The notes: generated from the sequence alone by a model not told the origin. Counted from the stretch's first letter, positions 25,871 to 37,758 are shown. The stretch is DNA of 64,000 nt from Agrypnia vestita (GCA_016648135.1 JADDOH010002594.1:41268-105267), one strand, 5' to 3'. Numbers and translations: made by a program.

Positions 25871-26231
25871 TAATAAATCAACTACAGTAAAACATGAATA
25901 TAACGGATTAATCCGAACAAAGAACAAAGTCCATTAAAACCGAATGTTTGTTATGGAATAAAGTAAATTTTTCAAACGATTATTGAAAAAAAAATTAGTT
26001 CCCTTGTATTTATTTATATAGAATACATAAACATAAATACAAATAAAATTAAGTGTAATGTATACAAAAGTTCTCTATGTGTATTTTATTATAGGCTCGA
26101 CATTGACATGTAATATTTATGTTGGTTTAATAACCACAGTATTTTTTCAAGCACATCTGAAAAATTTGTTGAAAATAACAATAAATATATTACGAATTTT
26201 TTGTGTATGTATGTTCAAAGATATCATTAAT
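25871..26231. other. AT-rich, nothing recognised
   Basis: No gene or repeat supported. Confidence 0.4.
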
Positions 26232-27103
26232 CAAGATATATTATAGAAATCTCGTAGAGACGAAGCCATTTTTAATATGGGAAAGTAGGTACGAAAGTCT
26301 TTTTGGGTGTCCCTAGAGCTTATGACCTATCTGTATTGGATTATGGAAATAACATTTGTATTGTACAATGGAAATGAAATAGTTTTAGACTGCAGGTGGC
26401 GGTAATACAATTAAAACTCATATTCGAAACAAGGCGTTCAAGTTAAACAACTTCCAAAAATTTGATAGATGTGGTAGTCAGTCTACCATGGGTGGTTCCG
26501 CCAGTATCTATGTACTTCATAAATATATTCGAACGCCTGCTCACGAGAGAGATAGGCAAGTACTCTGCCCGGTACCTAGTCTGATGCGTCGGCTGACCAG
26601 AGCAGGCCCCTTTTCAAATTTCAAACGCCGCCGACGCTTGCATCTGTCTTTTTTTGAACAATATTATTACGCCGAGTTCTGTTAAAAAAACCGCATCTTG
26701 TCTTTTTCTCGTTTGATCTTTGACTCGCCGCTTCTCGAATTGAAAGTGAGTTCATCCCGCATGGTGAAGAAAGACATCATCATCAATACAGTCCACTTCG
26801 GAAAGCCAAGTTTATACAAATCGGAGAAAACCGAGGGTACGTTTTTGCATCGTCTCTTTTGTGTGCAGGCCTTTTCGCATCGTACTAGACAACTAACTTG
26901 CCTTGGAAGTCTCCGTATAGTGAAACATTCTCAGCGCTCTATTCATAACTTTGTTGCCGATTCAATGGGTGAAATTGGTGAACGTTACATTGTGTAAAGT
27001 GATTATTACTTAAGCGAACTATACAATAAGTCTATGAACATCCAATAAGTCTTCCATATCTACTTTTTCATATAATGTCGTGTCTGTGAGACATCTATGA
27101 TAT
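26232..27103. mobile_element. TIR family D, copy 2 (interrupted by a candidate solo LTR)
   Basis: The left end 'tattatagaaatctcgtaga' and right end 'gtgagacatctatgatata' are inverted copies of the D terminus. The internal blocks 'gtttcgaaacaagg'-like and 'gaacgttacattgtgtaaag' are conserved. A 472-bp GC-richer segment at 26,493-26,964 has no match in other copies and breaks the shared 'catgggtggaaatgg'. Confidence 0.8.
26493..26964. mobile_element. Candidate solo LTR (472 bp) inside TIR element D2
   Basis: Starts TGGTTCCGCC, ends GCCGATTCA (TG...CA), and is flanked by a 5-bp direct repeat ATGGG (26488-26492, 26965-26969), part of the site that is uninterrupted in other family D copies. An ATAAATATA box-like run lies near 26,519. 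These are the hallmarks of a solo LTR left by recombination. The frames inside are ignored as chance. Family unknown. Confidence 0.6.
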
Positions 27104-28248
27104 AATTCAATAAATTTATTTATTTATACACCCATTCCTATACACTTCCAGCGTCATTGGGCTGCTCTAACTAAATTAACCTAATTATTTTTAAAAACAT
27201 GTTGATTTAAAAAAATAAAGATGCAGAATGCGTTTCGAATCAACACTCTTAATATTTTCAAACTATAGTAATAATCTAAATCGTTGATTTTAGAAACAGC
27301 ACTTAATTCCTGGTCTCCTGGAATTTTGGGTGAATCTACCACTAAACCAACAAGTTATTAAAATTGTAAAAGCTAAGTGACAGAAATATTAACAAAGAGA
27401 ATTTAGTTTTATGTGTATATTAATTAAAATCTTTTCATTAGTCATTAAGAGGAATAATAACAATAAATTATCTCACGGATATGAAAGTTTGTTTGTTTAT
27501 TCATTTTTCTGTATTTTGAAATAATAAATCTATTTTTTATTTCAAATATTATTAAATTATTTTTCTACAAATTATATTTTCTGTCTTTGTATACGATAGT
27601 TCCCTTGAAAGATCGATCGCTCAAAAGTCGATTTAAAAAAATACAGTCGTTAAATTCAAGGCTACATCTGGGTTAATTATTTGAAAAAACAAAAATATTA
27701 ATCAATTTAAAATGAAAAAAAAAATCAATATAAAAATATTTTATTTAAATACTCATTCGAGCATTCTTTTGTAATGCTTTGGTTAGAACTGGGGTATTAT
27801 ATTTTTCCATAATCATATTTTTACATGCTACCCAGGTATTATACAACATTCCAGATGTTCCCTGATAACTACAAGATTCAGGATCTGCTCTTCTACGGCG
27901 TAAGTGGAGAGCTTCCTGTGCAGGCTTTGCAAAAATAATCCCACTACATATCTTAGAACGTACAAGATCTGTCTTAAGGCACTTAAACGCAAATAGCGGT
28001 CACGATCCACTCTTATTCCGTAAATTTATAAATTTTATTTCACGTTTTCTTCAACGTATGGTACAATTAACAAAGCCATACCTAAGCCCGCTGGGGGTGA
28101 AATTTTAGCTACGCGACGAAGTCCGCGCGCAACATTATCACAAAATGAAATTATTTAATGAAAATCTGTTTTGAACACTAATATCGCCATCTGATGAAGT
28201 ACTCCCGATTATCCGATGCAGAACAGGGCTCTCTAATCTGCGGATATC
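27104..28248. other. AT-rich, nothing recognised
   Basis: No gene or repeat supported. Confidence 0.4.
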
Positions 28249-28258
28249 TCTTTAGTTG

Positions 28259-28492
28259 TCAAAAATGTTCTCAGGTTTTCCCAGCCTTTCAGAATCTTCC
28301 TTGTATAGTTTTCTGGAATATTCTGCCGTGTATATGTGACCTCTCTGGCCGACGTTTCGGATCCCATTGCAGGGTCCATCACGTGTCCACCACATCAGCC
28401 CTGATGATGGACCCTGCAATGGGATCCAAAACGTCGGCCAGAGAGGTCACGTATACATGACAGAATATCCCCGAAAACTATACACAGAAGAT
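28259..28492. mobile_element. Palindromic hammerhead-bearing element, 234 bp
   Basis: Inverted arms: 'ttctggaatattctgccgtg', 'tatgtgacctctctggccga' and 'cgtttcggatcccattgcag' mirror at 28,413-28,480. They surround a short spacer (about 28,375-28,402). It is flanked by a perfect 10-bp direct repeat TCTTTAGTTG (28249-28258, 28493-28502). The right half carries a nearly complete hammerhead core. A 140-bp relative is nested in the 52-kb palindrome. Confidence 0.75.
28401..28435 (+). ncRNA. Hammerhead-like core with one altered invariant base
   Basis: CTGATGA, extra T, stem II GGACCC/GGGATCC (one bulged A) with loop TGCAAT, then AAA where GAA is expected, then ACGT and C. The opposite arm keeps GAAACGTC but has lost CTGATGA. 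Each arm alone is probably inactive. Confidence 0.45.
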
Positions 28493-28502
28493 TCTTTAGT
28501 TG

Positions 28503-28864
28503 ATGGTTTTTGGGGCTGGTTTGTTTCGCGCTTCCTCACGTTGAAATAGTTCTGCATTTGGCGCTGTTGCGCTGTTTATTTTATATTTGCCATAGAAGAA
28601 GTTTTATTTGTCTTCATTTCGTTCTGTTGGTTTATGTGGAGTGAAACATACGATTTCCTAATTGCCTAGATTTAAAATAGCTGCGGCCTTTGGAGGCAGT
28701 AGTAGTAGTAGTGACAGTAGTGACGTAGTATAGTAGTCTAGATATACCTAAGTCTGAACGAGCCTTCCATTCGACGTAAAGCATTAAATCTAGAATGTTT
28801 TCACTTGTATTTTCGTTGCTTTCAAAACTCGTCTCATATATGTTATTTACGATCTTCTACTCGC
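28503..28864. other. Non-coding, nothing recognised
   Basis: Contains a short (AGT)n run near 28,700; nothing else is supported. Confidence 0.4.
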
Positions 28865-29095
28865 TCATATGTTCCACAAAACCAAACCAGCAATCCTTTT
28901 TAATCTATCTAATACGCTAAAGTCAGCGTTACATTCACCTGTGATTTGTTCATTCTTCATTCTGTCGAATAATGATTTCTCAAACGTCCCTAAGCAACCG
29001 CATTCAGAATACATTCGTTCTTTTTTTGCCAATCCAGGCTTCGGTTGCAAAAATAAGAGTTGACACCATTATTATGAACCGCTAGTTTGGCTTCA
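28865..29095 (-). pseudogene. RTE-like LINE carboxyl-terminal fragment
   Basis: The minus-strand reading CGCLGTFEKSLFDRMKNEQI, TGECNADFSVLDRLKRIAGL parallels RRMCGKSMYDRVKNEDIRNE and CKADRSIIQRIKIGSL in the LINE at 30.6 kb. It is a diverged copy of the same or a sister family, truncated at both ends. Confidence 0.75.
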
Positions 29096-30618
29096 TTTTT
29101 CGTATTTCTATTCATAATTCAAGTTCATAATTCAGGGTAAAATTTACGTCATTTCCCGTAGTGGCCATCTTCTTGGTATCCTTTTCACCCTGTAACACAT
29201 ACTTCCCAAATAAAATTAACTCGTAATGCAGTAGCTTCATACCGAGAAACTTAATCACACCCTAATTATTAATTTAATTATTCAATCTTCATCTTGATAC
29301 ATGTCGTAGGAAAAGGAGCCGCTCATCTGACTAGGAAGAACCTGTGCCGAGATGCGCAGCTGACAATACAGTGAGAACAAAATAATGTAAACATAAAACA
29401 AAATACTACATAACTATACAATCAATCTATAATACAACGGTACTATAACAATAATAATGTACAAAGTAAGATACAGATTTTGCAAAATAGCTGAAACGAA
29501 TCGACGCTCCATTGCCGCAATATGAAATCAATTCTTCAGCCATATTTCCGCCTCACAGAATGCGGAAATCTAATAGGGCCAGCCGATGGTAGGCAAGAAG
29601 CATCCTACAGGAAATTTGTAGGTAATTGTTGTATCAGCATTATTCAAAGCGCAGTATTTTTACTTTTGAAGATATTATTGAATAATAATACACCTAGTAA
29701 ATGTTTAAAAATAATAATAATTACAAATTCTCCGAATCTGCCAATCACATAATTCATATTGATAATTCTTACTATTGATACTCCACTATATACTACTTAA
29801 TACTCCACTTGGTTCTAAATAAAGGATGGAAAATAAACTATTTGGAAACTATTGAAATCTTAAAAAGTTTAAATTTTAAAAAGACGCTTCTGAATAAAAT
29901 CACATCTTAATCCACTTCTCTGATCCTAGAGTTGTTTCCATTACTGACAAAAAAAACCTCCACCGCGCCTTTTTGCCCTACCCGAATAGATTGATAAAAC
30001 AATGTTGCTCAATCAATTGAAAAAAAAAAATAATAATAATATATTTATGTTAGTTATTAACAATACCTGATGACATATTAATGCTTTATTTACTATATAC
30101 AAAATAAGAATTGAGGCTCCCGTATCAGACTCAAGAGCTTCTCTTCATTGATAAGGTATATGTCAATAGGCAGGATGACAGTATTAAAGAATTAAAGAAT
30201 GAGTGATTTTAGAGAAGAAAATATTCTGAAAGGATTCTAAAAAATGATCCAGTTTTAATTTACAAATTGAGATTAAGAAGATTTTCAATAAAATAAAAGC
30301 AATCCGCCATTTTAATTGAAACGCCGGTCAGAGCGAATAAGGTCACGCCTCAGTACCCATCACCGTGTCTTTGAACCGTTGCTATACACACAATGCAACG
30401 TCTACCGAGGCTTGACGTCACACAGATGAAATGACAGCTGCGAGCGTTTTTCCGCGAAATTAAAAATATGTAGATGAAAATGCAATTATTTGCGTAAAAA
30501 CTTAGATTATCGCTGAAGTAATGTTATTTTCGGTAATAGTAGACATGTACTTACAATATAGAATGTTTTTTCAAAATCTGTCATCATGCCTATTTTAATA
30601 TTTATGATTTATATTATG
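29096..30618. other. Non-coding, nothing recognised
   Basis: AT-rich apart from 30,310-30,450, which is somewhat GC-richer and contains TGACGTCA at 30,413-30,420. No gene supported. Confidence 0.4.
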
Positions 30619-30629
30619 TACCGTAACTA

Positions 30630-31174
30630 CTTACTTACTTACTTACTTACTTACCATCACGCCGTTTCCCCGAGGGGGTAGGCAGAGAGGATAGAGCGCC
30701 ATACTCTTCTGTCCTGACATACAACTTTCGCTTCGTCTACATTCATACATCTTCGCATGCAAGCTCGACGGTTGTTCAGACTTCTAACAGGACCATCTTC
30801 CAGTATCTGGTTAATCTGGTCATGCCACGTCTTCCGTGGTCGCCCTCTTTTTCTGGCGCCGTCAACACTTGCATCATATATCTTTCTTACCATTCTTTCC
30901 TCATTCATTCGCTCAACATGCCCAAACCACCTGAGCGACCCTATTTTTATTCTCTGTATTATGCTACGATCAGCTTTACATTCATTCCTAATATCTTCAT
31001 TCTTTACTCTATCATACATGGATTTACCACACATACGTCTAAGGGACCTCATCTCCACTGCATTCAATCTACTTTCGTTCCTCTTCTGCCAGCTCCAGGC
31101 TTCACTTCCATACATTAGTGTCGGTACCAGAACTCCATTATGTATCGCCAGTTTTGCCTCGGTAGACATATTTC
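30630..31174 (-). mobile_element. 5'-truncated RTE-like LINE insertion with 11-bp target duplication
   Basis: Flanked by a perfect direct repeat TACCGTAACTA (30619-30629, 31175-31185). The element's 3' end is a (TAAG)n microsatellite tail (minus strand, 30,630-30,655), typical of RTE-clade LINEs. The 5' end is truncated inside the reverse transcriptase. It is a textbook target-primed insertion. Confidence 0.85.
30657..31172 (-). pseudogene. LINE ORF2 carboxyl-terminal domain (170 codons, open)
   Basis: A truncated but uninterrupted frame contains LMYGSEAWSWQKRNESRLNA, VEMRSLRRMCGKSMYDRVKN, LRWFGHVERM, KRGRPRKTW and NRRACMRRCMNVDEA, ending YPLGETA. This is the post-RT region of lepidopteran RTE-like LINEs. 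The endonuclease and the RT catalytic YADD part are absent because of 5' truncation, so no function remains. The open frame suggests a fairly recent insertion. Confidence 0.88.
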
Positions 31175-31185
31175 TACCGTAACTA

Positions 31186-31647
31186 TATTTTTAAAAATGC
31201 CCGAGTAGATACTTAACAAGTTTGAAAACACTTCAATTTATGTATCACGTCAATTTACGCCCCATATTTGGGCCTACGTTTTAAAAGTGGTTCATGAAAT
31301 ATCGCCTTGAAGTCAAAGGCCCCAGACACCAGTGTTGACAAATTGCGCCGGTGATGATTGATGGTAAGTAAAAGGTATCAACTATCGCCCCGTATTGCTC
31401 ATTCTCGATGGTCATTTTAGTAAGGGCCTCCGAGCCGTTCAATTTGCACGACATGATTTAACATGTCAAACACCCACCCCGCCATTAGCCGCGCAAGCTA
31501 CGGGAAAGGGTATTTACTCGTATTATGTGAAAACTTTTTGGGTATGCTCGCTGTAGAAACTGAGAGCAAAATATTTGTAACAATATTTTTATATGAACGT
31601 TCTGAGAACACAATTACTGGATTTATCCACTGCGGGATTGTTATTTA
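31186..31647. other. Non-coding; short shared repeat at its right end
   Basis: 'ttctgagaacacaattactgg' near 31,600 recurs at 40,376-40,396, in both cases just left of a family D terminus, so the two D copies share flanking repeat sequence. No gene supported. Confidence 0.4.
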
Positions 31648-31745
31648 ATTAAGTTAGATTTTAGAAGTCTCACAGAGACGAAGCTTTTTATATGAGAAAA
31701 ATGTATGGAAGTCTTTTATACGATGGCCTAGGACTAACAACCTCG
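31648..31745. mobile_element. TIR family D, terminal fragment
   Basis: 'agaagtctcacagagacgaa', 'tgtatggaagtctttta' and 'cctaggactaac' match the D terminus; the rest of the element is missing. Confidence 0.65.
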
Positions 31746-31835
31746 ATGACCAATTCCATTATACACCTAATCAACGAATATTTCTATAATTAACAAGAAT
31801 ACACTTTGTATTTATCACTAATTTGTTGAAATATC

Positions 31836-31868
31836 AACATGTTTTGGGGGCAATAGACCCATTATCAG
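31836..31868 (-). ncRNA. Degenerate hammerhead-like motif
   Basis: Minus strand CTGATAA, T, GGG...CCCC, CAA, then AACATGTTG, close to the 62-kb motif (GAA, ACATGT, T) but with at least two invariant core bases changed. Probably a PLE 3'-end relic. Confidence 0.3.
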
Positions 31869-31967
31869 GATATAACGTATACTAAAAATTAAATTCGAGG
31901 TATGTATATTAACAAAATCAAAAAATAAATAAATATATGAAAGATGGTTAACTATTTAAGTATTAAT

Positions 31968-32104
31968 GTGAAAACAAATTTAAAAGGTAAATTTTTACTA
32001 ATCAAAGAAACGACCTACAGAAAAATCAAATTAACGAAAAAATATTTTAACGACTACCGGGATTCGAACCAACGCACCTCCATTTTATCCGGGGATGGCG
32101 CATT
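31968..32104 (-). mobile_element. tRNA-derived SINE, family B (copy B2)
   Basis: On the minus strand it has a B box GGTTCGAATCC and the family body ('ttgatttttctgtaggtcgt', 'ttgattagt'). The head is truncated near 32,104. Confidence 0.75.
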
Positions 32105-34024
32105 ATTCAATTTTACTGTTTTGTATAGTTTTCGGCCAGCTATCGAAGATTTTAAAGCCTTTGTACATAAGATAATTTTATGATTTTTTTTTATTTTTCT
32201 TTTGAAGTCTTATGCAGTCGGCCTCTCTTGTATTATATGAATGAAAATCCTTATTTTGTTTTTTCATGTTATAAATTTTATTTTATTAAATTAATCAAAT
32301 CATATTTAAATTATTATTAACTTTTGAATATTCTATTAAATGATCTAATTTCCAAAATTTCTTATTTATCCAACTGTAATCCTACGTTATTTGTGTAACA
32401 TTTAAAACCCTTATTAATATCAAACGAATAGAACAAATATCACAGTATACCCAGAACAGTAGTTTATCTCCGGCCTGTCGGCGAGTTATTAGTCTACTCT
32501 TGCGTTGACGCTAGGGTTGTCACTTTATTTTTACTCCCTTTCTTTTAACTCGTAGCGTCTGAGATTCCGACGCATAAGATAGACACTAAACCCGAATAAA
32601 ATTCAATTTCTTTTAATTGTTCATAAATTGATGTGCCGATTTTAAGTTTTATGTAGTCCTTTTCGAACTCTTTGCGAAACACCTGCTCCATTCTCTCTAT
32701 ATTGGCAACAAATTCATAAGTAAATTTCGACCTGTCGCATAATTTCTGTAATAAGTATACCTAGTTTCTGCACTTAAATTGCAAGAACGCTGATTAACAT
32801 CAACGTAGACTGTTAAAAACTCACAGTCTTTGTGATAATCGACACACCTTTTTAGTAAAGCACCACAAACATAAAAAAGGCATTTTTTTCAGGAAGCGCA
32901 TTTTTTTTGCTAAAGCGGCGGCTGCGAGCGCGAAAGGCACCGAAGGCACGGCCCTTACTGCCGCCGCCTTGTGCCCCCATATTCTATGTCAATGTGTGCG
33001 TCACAGTGCGTGCGTACACGGCAAGAGCACGCACACACACATTATAATGGGTAGTGGCCAGTTTAGTTGAAGACGTATTACTGTTCTTAGTAGGTATACT
33101 GTGCAAATATTTTAACCATTTTCTTTCTGTGATTAAGAATATAATATTCCTTTCATAGTTCTACCCTTTAATAATAACAAATTTTTCCACTGTAACTGAT
33201 AATCCTGTGTTAAAGTGGATTCTGATTTACTTACGTTTAGATACGAGGCTTTTAATTTATTCATTTATTTGTGGAAAACGGGTAAGTCCATTAGTATGCT
33301 GTTGTATGTCCATTATTATGCTTTTGTTGGAACAACGAAAACCTACAAATCGGAAACATGCCAACATCATAGTTTGGACACCGGACCCTCCACGTCAACA
33401 ATCGTGCAAATGGGCCTTTAGATTTAGATGTTAAACAAGTACCATCGAAATTTCTTCATCTGCCCGATAGCAGATTTTCCTTGGGGTACCTACCACGGTA
33501 CGGATTTTTAATTTCGATACGAAATTTGCTCTTGGGAGCAACTTAATTGTTTAAACAAAAAAAAAAATCCAAAGGGATAATTAACATTTTAGATGTTTCA
33601 TATCTAAATAAGTACATGATATTTTTCTGTATCAGATAAACGTGCGCCGACGTGGCCAATATATTATAATAATACAATATAACAATAGTTTGCATATCAT
33701 AAATAATAGTAGGTACGTGCCAATTAAAGAAATAAAAAAATCAACACCTTCTTTTAAAAAAACAAGAATAAAAATAATAATAGTTTAATCATTTATATAA
33801 CACCGTTTTCGTGAGTACTCACCTCAAGGGCGCTTCACACAAAACAACTTATGTACTGGCTTAAAACACTTATTTACTATTACTTATTCACTAGACGACA
33901 TGCAAAAAAATGGAATTAATATTTAAAACTATACAAATAGTTGGGAGTGCTAGAAAGAAATGGGTATTTTCGCGGAGTGCGAACTAGGAGTGGAAAACAT
34001 TTCGTAGTGTTGTAACGGTCTGAT
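32105..34024. other. Mostly AT-rich non-coding
   Basis: Includes a fragment of family H at 32,529-32,555 ('actccctttcttttaactcg'), a GC-rich island at about 32,915-33,030 (CGGCGGCTGCGAGCGCG, GCCGCCGCC), and 33,790-33,825, which matches 4,470-4,506 ('caccgttttcgtgagtactc'). Frames at 33.2-33.4 kb have no family resemblance. Confidence 0.4.
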
Positions 34025-34345
34025 TCTATAGATTTTTATATGATTGTCTAAACAAATGCGTCTTTGGTTGTTTTTTGAACTGTGGTAAGCTGTCTGTTTG
34101 TCTCAGTTTAATAGGAAGTTTATTTCATAAATTTTGTTCAGCCACCGCGAAAGCACGATCACCGAAATTGGTTTTGCGGACGCGATTTACTTCAACTAAC
34201 CTATTTGTATTAGATGTTGGTGCTGAGTGAAATATTAGTTGTCTGTTATTTGCGGAAAATGGAATGCATAAGTCGGTAATGTATTGAGGGGCCATGTTGT
34301 GAACAGCCTTGAATGTCATTTTTACGGGTTACAGCTGGTATTGTA
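34025..34345 (-). pseudogene. CR1/L2-type LINE carboxyl-terminal fragment
   Basis: The minus strand reads MTFKAVHNMAPQYITDLCIP, then GDRAFAVAEQNL, a stop where Trp is usual, then NKLPIKLRQTDSLPQFKKQP and KTHLFRQSY. It is the same block order as the better copy at 47 kb (SLMVYKSL...APQYLIDLCIP...ERAFSFAGPAMWNQLPP). Confidence 0.8.
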
Positions 34346-34796
34346 ATAATGCGCATCGTCAGTGCTGAGACATTCCACAAAGACCAACGTGGATATATTT
34401 GGTAACAGTATAATGCGAGGTATTGGTGTAATTTCAGAACATCAAAATTGCTGATATCGGATACAGGTGCGGAAGCGTATTGGGGACAGGGATGGCGACC
34501 TACTTAGGGGCGCTGGGGGCCGAAATATTCCGCTACCCGTCTGTGTCAATTTTGTGACAACACCACACCGACCGCTCGACGCGGACATTTCGATCGTGAT
34601 TTCGCCGATTTTATTTGAAATATTGAAATATATATTTTGCGAGGTTGAAACATCGCTGATGGCGACCGCAAAATTTTGTTGACAGAAGCAATGCGGTTTG
34701 ATTCACAAGCCGCGTCGATCATGTTACTAATGCTGGTTAATGTATTTATCATTTAAGCGCGCGTAGTGAATACAAAAAATATACGTTAATATATTT
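34346..34796. other. Non-coding; part moderately GC-rich
   Basis: 34,470-34,740 has higher G+C and one short open frame (MATYLGALGAEIFRYP at 34,491) without family resemblance. No gene supported. Confidence 0.35.
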
Positions 34797-34975
34797 AATT
34801 TACCCTTGTAGTCCAGTGAACACGACACTGGCTTCCAGTATCAAGGGTTCCGGGTTCGATTTTCGGTGAGGTCACTCTGTGTTATTAACTCAAGCTTGGA
34901 GTGTTTTTTTACGTATTTCGCTACAGTAACCGGGCCCTATGGCCTGTTGTAACTTAATAATAAAATACTGTCACT
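34797..34975 (+). mobile_element. tRNA-derived SINE, family C (copy C1)
   Basis: The tRNA-like head has a B box GGGTTCGATTTTC, then 'ggtgaggtcac', a body ending 'ggccctatggcctgttgtaa' and an AATAAAATA tail. The same layout occurs at 38.87 kb. Confidence 0.75.
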
Positions 34976-35265
34976 ATATTGCCGAAAAAACGCAACGTGT
35001 GTATGGCATTCTATTACGTATTGTATTGTAAGCTAGTCATGTCCATGTTATTTATTAAATAAATTAGATGTAACCCGTCAAAAATGACGGTACTTTTACA
35101 TGTCGGTTCCAAAAGAATAAGTATTTTTCATTTATATAAAAAAGAAAAGAAAAGAAATTTACCGTAAAGGAAGAAAAAAAGGGATAATTTTATATTCCAT
35201 CAATGTATGTAATCACTTACTGAATGAGACTTACAGATAAGGTCGATATGTTGACGGAATGGTAC
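34976..35265. other. AT-rich, nothing recognised
   Basis: Spacer between two SINEs; nothing supported. Confidence 0.4.
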
Positions 35266-35418
35266 GGAGCTAATATGGTGTAATGGTAGCATACCCACCC
35301 GGAAAGCGAGGTGGTCTGGGTTCGAATCCCGGTGGCAGCCAAAATATTTTTTCATTGATTTGATTTTTCTGTCTTTCTAATTGATTAATAAAAATTTGGT
35401 TTTAAATTTCACGGAACT
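35266..35418 (+). mobile_element. tRNA-derived SINE, family B (copy B3)
   Basis: The head 'tatggtgtaatggtagcata' resembles a tRNA D arm. It is followed by 'ccggaaagcgaggtgg' and a consensus B box GGTTCGAATCC, then the family body 'ttctgtctttctaattgatt'. The anticodon loop is too long for a functional tRNA. Confidence 0.85.
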
Positions 35419-36330
35419 TTGTTTTGAAATTACATCTTTACAATAAGAATGTGTTCTTGAATTGAATAATATATGCGAGTGAATAAATACTTGTTTTTTG
35501 AGATGCTTATTTAAATAAATATCAAGAATATATCTGAGAATCGTGGAAATAATCTATAATGAGAAGATCTTTTGGAAAATAACAAATTGATTCTATGACT
35601 AAAGCTTTTATGAGCATAGCTTTTATACTTACAAACTCAAAACCATCAGGCAACATATATTATGTATAACCTTTAAATTCTACACATTATTAATGTAGAA
35701 TTGAACAAAGTAGATACATACATAACCATTAAGAGTTCGCATCCCTTATTCAGAACTTAATTCATAAACTCGGGTCCCAGCTTACTTAGCTCTAGTAATT
35801 ATAAATAATTTGGAAAATAGCGGAGTTTATGAAATTTTATGAAGTGATCGCAATAGTAAATAAATCAATCAAACTTCTATAAATCTTTAAATAAGTCTAA
35901 AACAACACTGTCGTTGTCTAACTATCAATTTTTTTCTGAATTTTTGAACCACATCTTAAATGGTAATCGATGGTAATCATTATTTTAATTCATGCCATAT
36001 TAAACCTCGAAATACAATTAAATCTCGATCTCCATCTCATCCTATGGGTAATAAAATGAATACGTGGATATTAAAAGAAATTTGAACCCGGATATTAATT
36101 AACTTTACAATATTACCTTAATTAACTCTTCTCCGCTTCTCTCAATATTTCACTACCTAACCATAATTTATATTGCAACTTGATTATTTATATTTGAACA
36201 GAATTAATGTAATTGTAAGAAATACAGAGTGGCAATCGCTATCAAACAGACTTAATACAATTTTATAAAACACCCAAAACATGTAACCTGACTGTAGAGA
36301 ACAATCCCATAGAACAGATAGATCATCACC
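35419..36330. other. AT-rich, nothing recognised
   Basis: No gene or repeat supported. Confidence 0.4.
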
Positions 36331-36450
36331 TTCAAATATCTAGGCATAGACCTGGTAGGGGGAGCTGATCTGTATGAAGAAATACAAGCCCGAGTTAACA
36401 AGGCAGCAACAATCTCTGGTGCACTAAAATTCACAATTTGGAAGAACAAA
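36331..36450 (+). pseudogene. LINE reverse transcriptase fragment
   Basis: Continuous plus-strand reading FKYLGIDLVGGADLYEEIQA then RVNKAATISGALKFTIWKN, the FKYLG and IW.N blocks that follow the YADD box in RTE/CR1-type LINEs. Both ends are lost. Confidence 0.8.
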
Positions 36451-37205
36451 TAGCATCAAAAGCAAGATGGGGGCCACGTGACAGCACGTACTCTCTTATG
36501 GTGGAGAAAGTCCAAAAGAAGTTTCTGAGAAGTTTCTCTACATGAGAGAGTACCGGCATTATCCTTGGCTCTACCCAACCGAGTTTCTCCAGGGTATGCT
36601 TGGCAATAATAGTTTAGAGCAGTGGGTCCCAAATCTATTTACTATTTGGGGGTTTGAAAAAAGTGAGCGTCGGTAGTCACCAGTTTGTGGTGATCGATGA
36701 ATGAGGAGAAGGCTCCTTTTTAGGGTCACCACACCAATTTTCCAAACTCATAAAATGTTTAATGATTTTATTTGCTCGATAAAACAATTACAAGTTACAC
36801 ATAATTACGGTAATAATAATAAAAATAATAAACAATGATGGATACTCGACGGACCAGGGCCTCCGGCCTACGCCGGAGATCACTGAGAGACTGACATGCC
36901 CGTACAGGGCATTGGCTAGTTTTTATATGTTTTGCGAACAAAGAACTCTCCTGTAGTCTAGCTCTGTATGTATGCTGACGATGCGATGACCTGTATAGAA
37001 TTGTGTACCCTGCTGTGCTTCTTTTGTTTTCGCGGCATTCTTGCCACGTTTATGTTTGTGTGTGTGTGTGTGTATGACCTAGATTGGTGGTTAATATATT
37101 TATGGTATGTACGACGCCATTACTATCATATTTTAATATAATATAAATAAAAAAAATACACCACCAACAACACAATTACAGCTATGGCCGACTTTACAGT
37201 GGCAT
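36451..37205. other. Non-coding; possible degraded LTR
   Basis: 36,660-36,740 contains inverted 'tgtggtga'/'tcaccaca', and 36,850-36,900 has a GC-rich inverted motif (CCTCCGGCCTACGCCGGAG). (GT)n lies near 37,057. No gene is supported; an LTR origin is only a guess. Confidence 0.3.
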
Positions 37206-37758
37206 GAGTAAAAAAACTAACCCATAAAAACCAAGTTTTTATTATACTCCCTTCCTTTGTAAAATATAATAACAATTAAAGACGAATTAAAACATATAAC
37301 ATAACACTAAACTTACAGTAATTTAATATATTTCTAAAATGTCAGATGTTTTGAGTTTTGATAAGACACTTCATGTTTTGAAGATTAAATTCTAAAAATA
37401 TTTGTCAATCGATTTAGATTTCTGACATTCGTAGTGAAGTACCTATTATGTATACCGATGGAGTAATTCAAATTTAGAAAATATTCCGCCACGTTATCGG
37501 GCCGCCGTTGCTAATAATCAAACTTTTCTAATGATTCCATTTTGAAAAAACCAATAAAATTTCTAAAAATCCGAAATTATACTATAATTATTAATTTTAC
37601 TAACGAAAATTTGATAGATCTTCCTGAACGTCGCCACGAGTCTACTTGCCAAGTTTCAGCTCGATTGGATCACGAGAAAAGGGTTAAAAATCGATCCAAA
37701 GTTTTTTCGACGGCAAGCCGGCAAGCAAGCAGACGCCACGAGTTAATATAAAGGGAGT
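37206..37758 (-). mobile_element. Dispersed repeat family H (ACTCCCTT ends), copy 2
   Basis: Inverted relative of 18.2-18.7 kb, uninterrupted at 'aaccaagtttttattatact', the site where copy 1 holds the palindromic element. It includes GGGCCGCCGTTGC, 'cagctcgattggatcacgag' and (GCAA)n. Its right end is AAGGGAGT at 37758. Confidence 0.8.

Noticed and set aside
26698..26997. 99-codon open frame
   Set aside because: It crosses the right border of the candidate solo LTR into family D sequence, so it is a chance frame.
35266..35345. tRNA gene
   Set aside because: A and B boxes are present but the anticodon loop is too long and the sequence continues into a body shared with two other copies, so it is a SINE.
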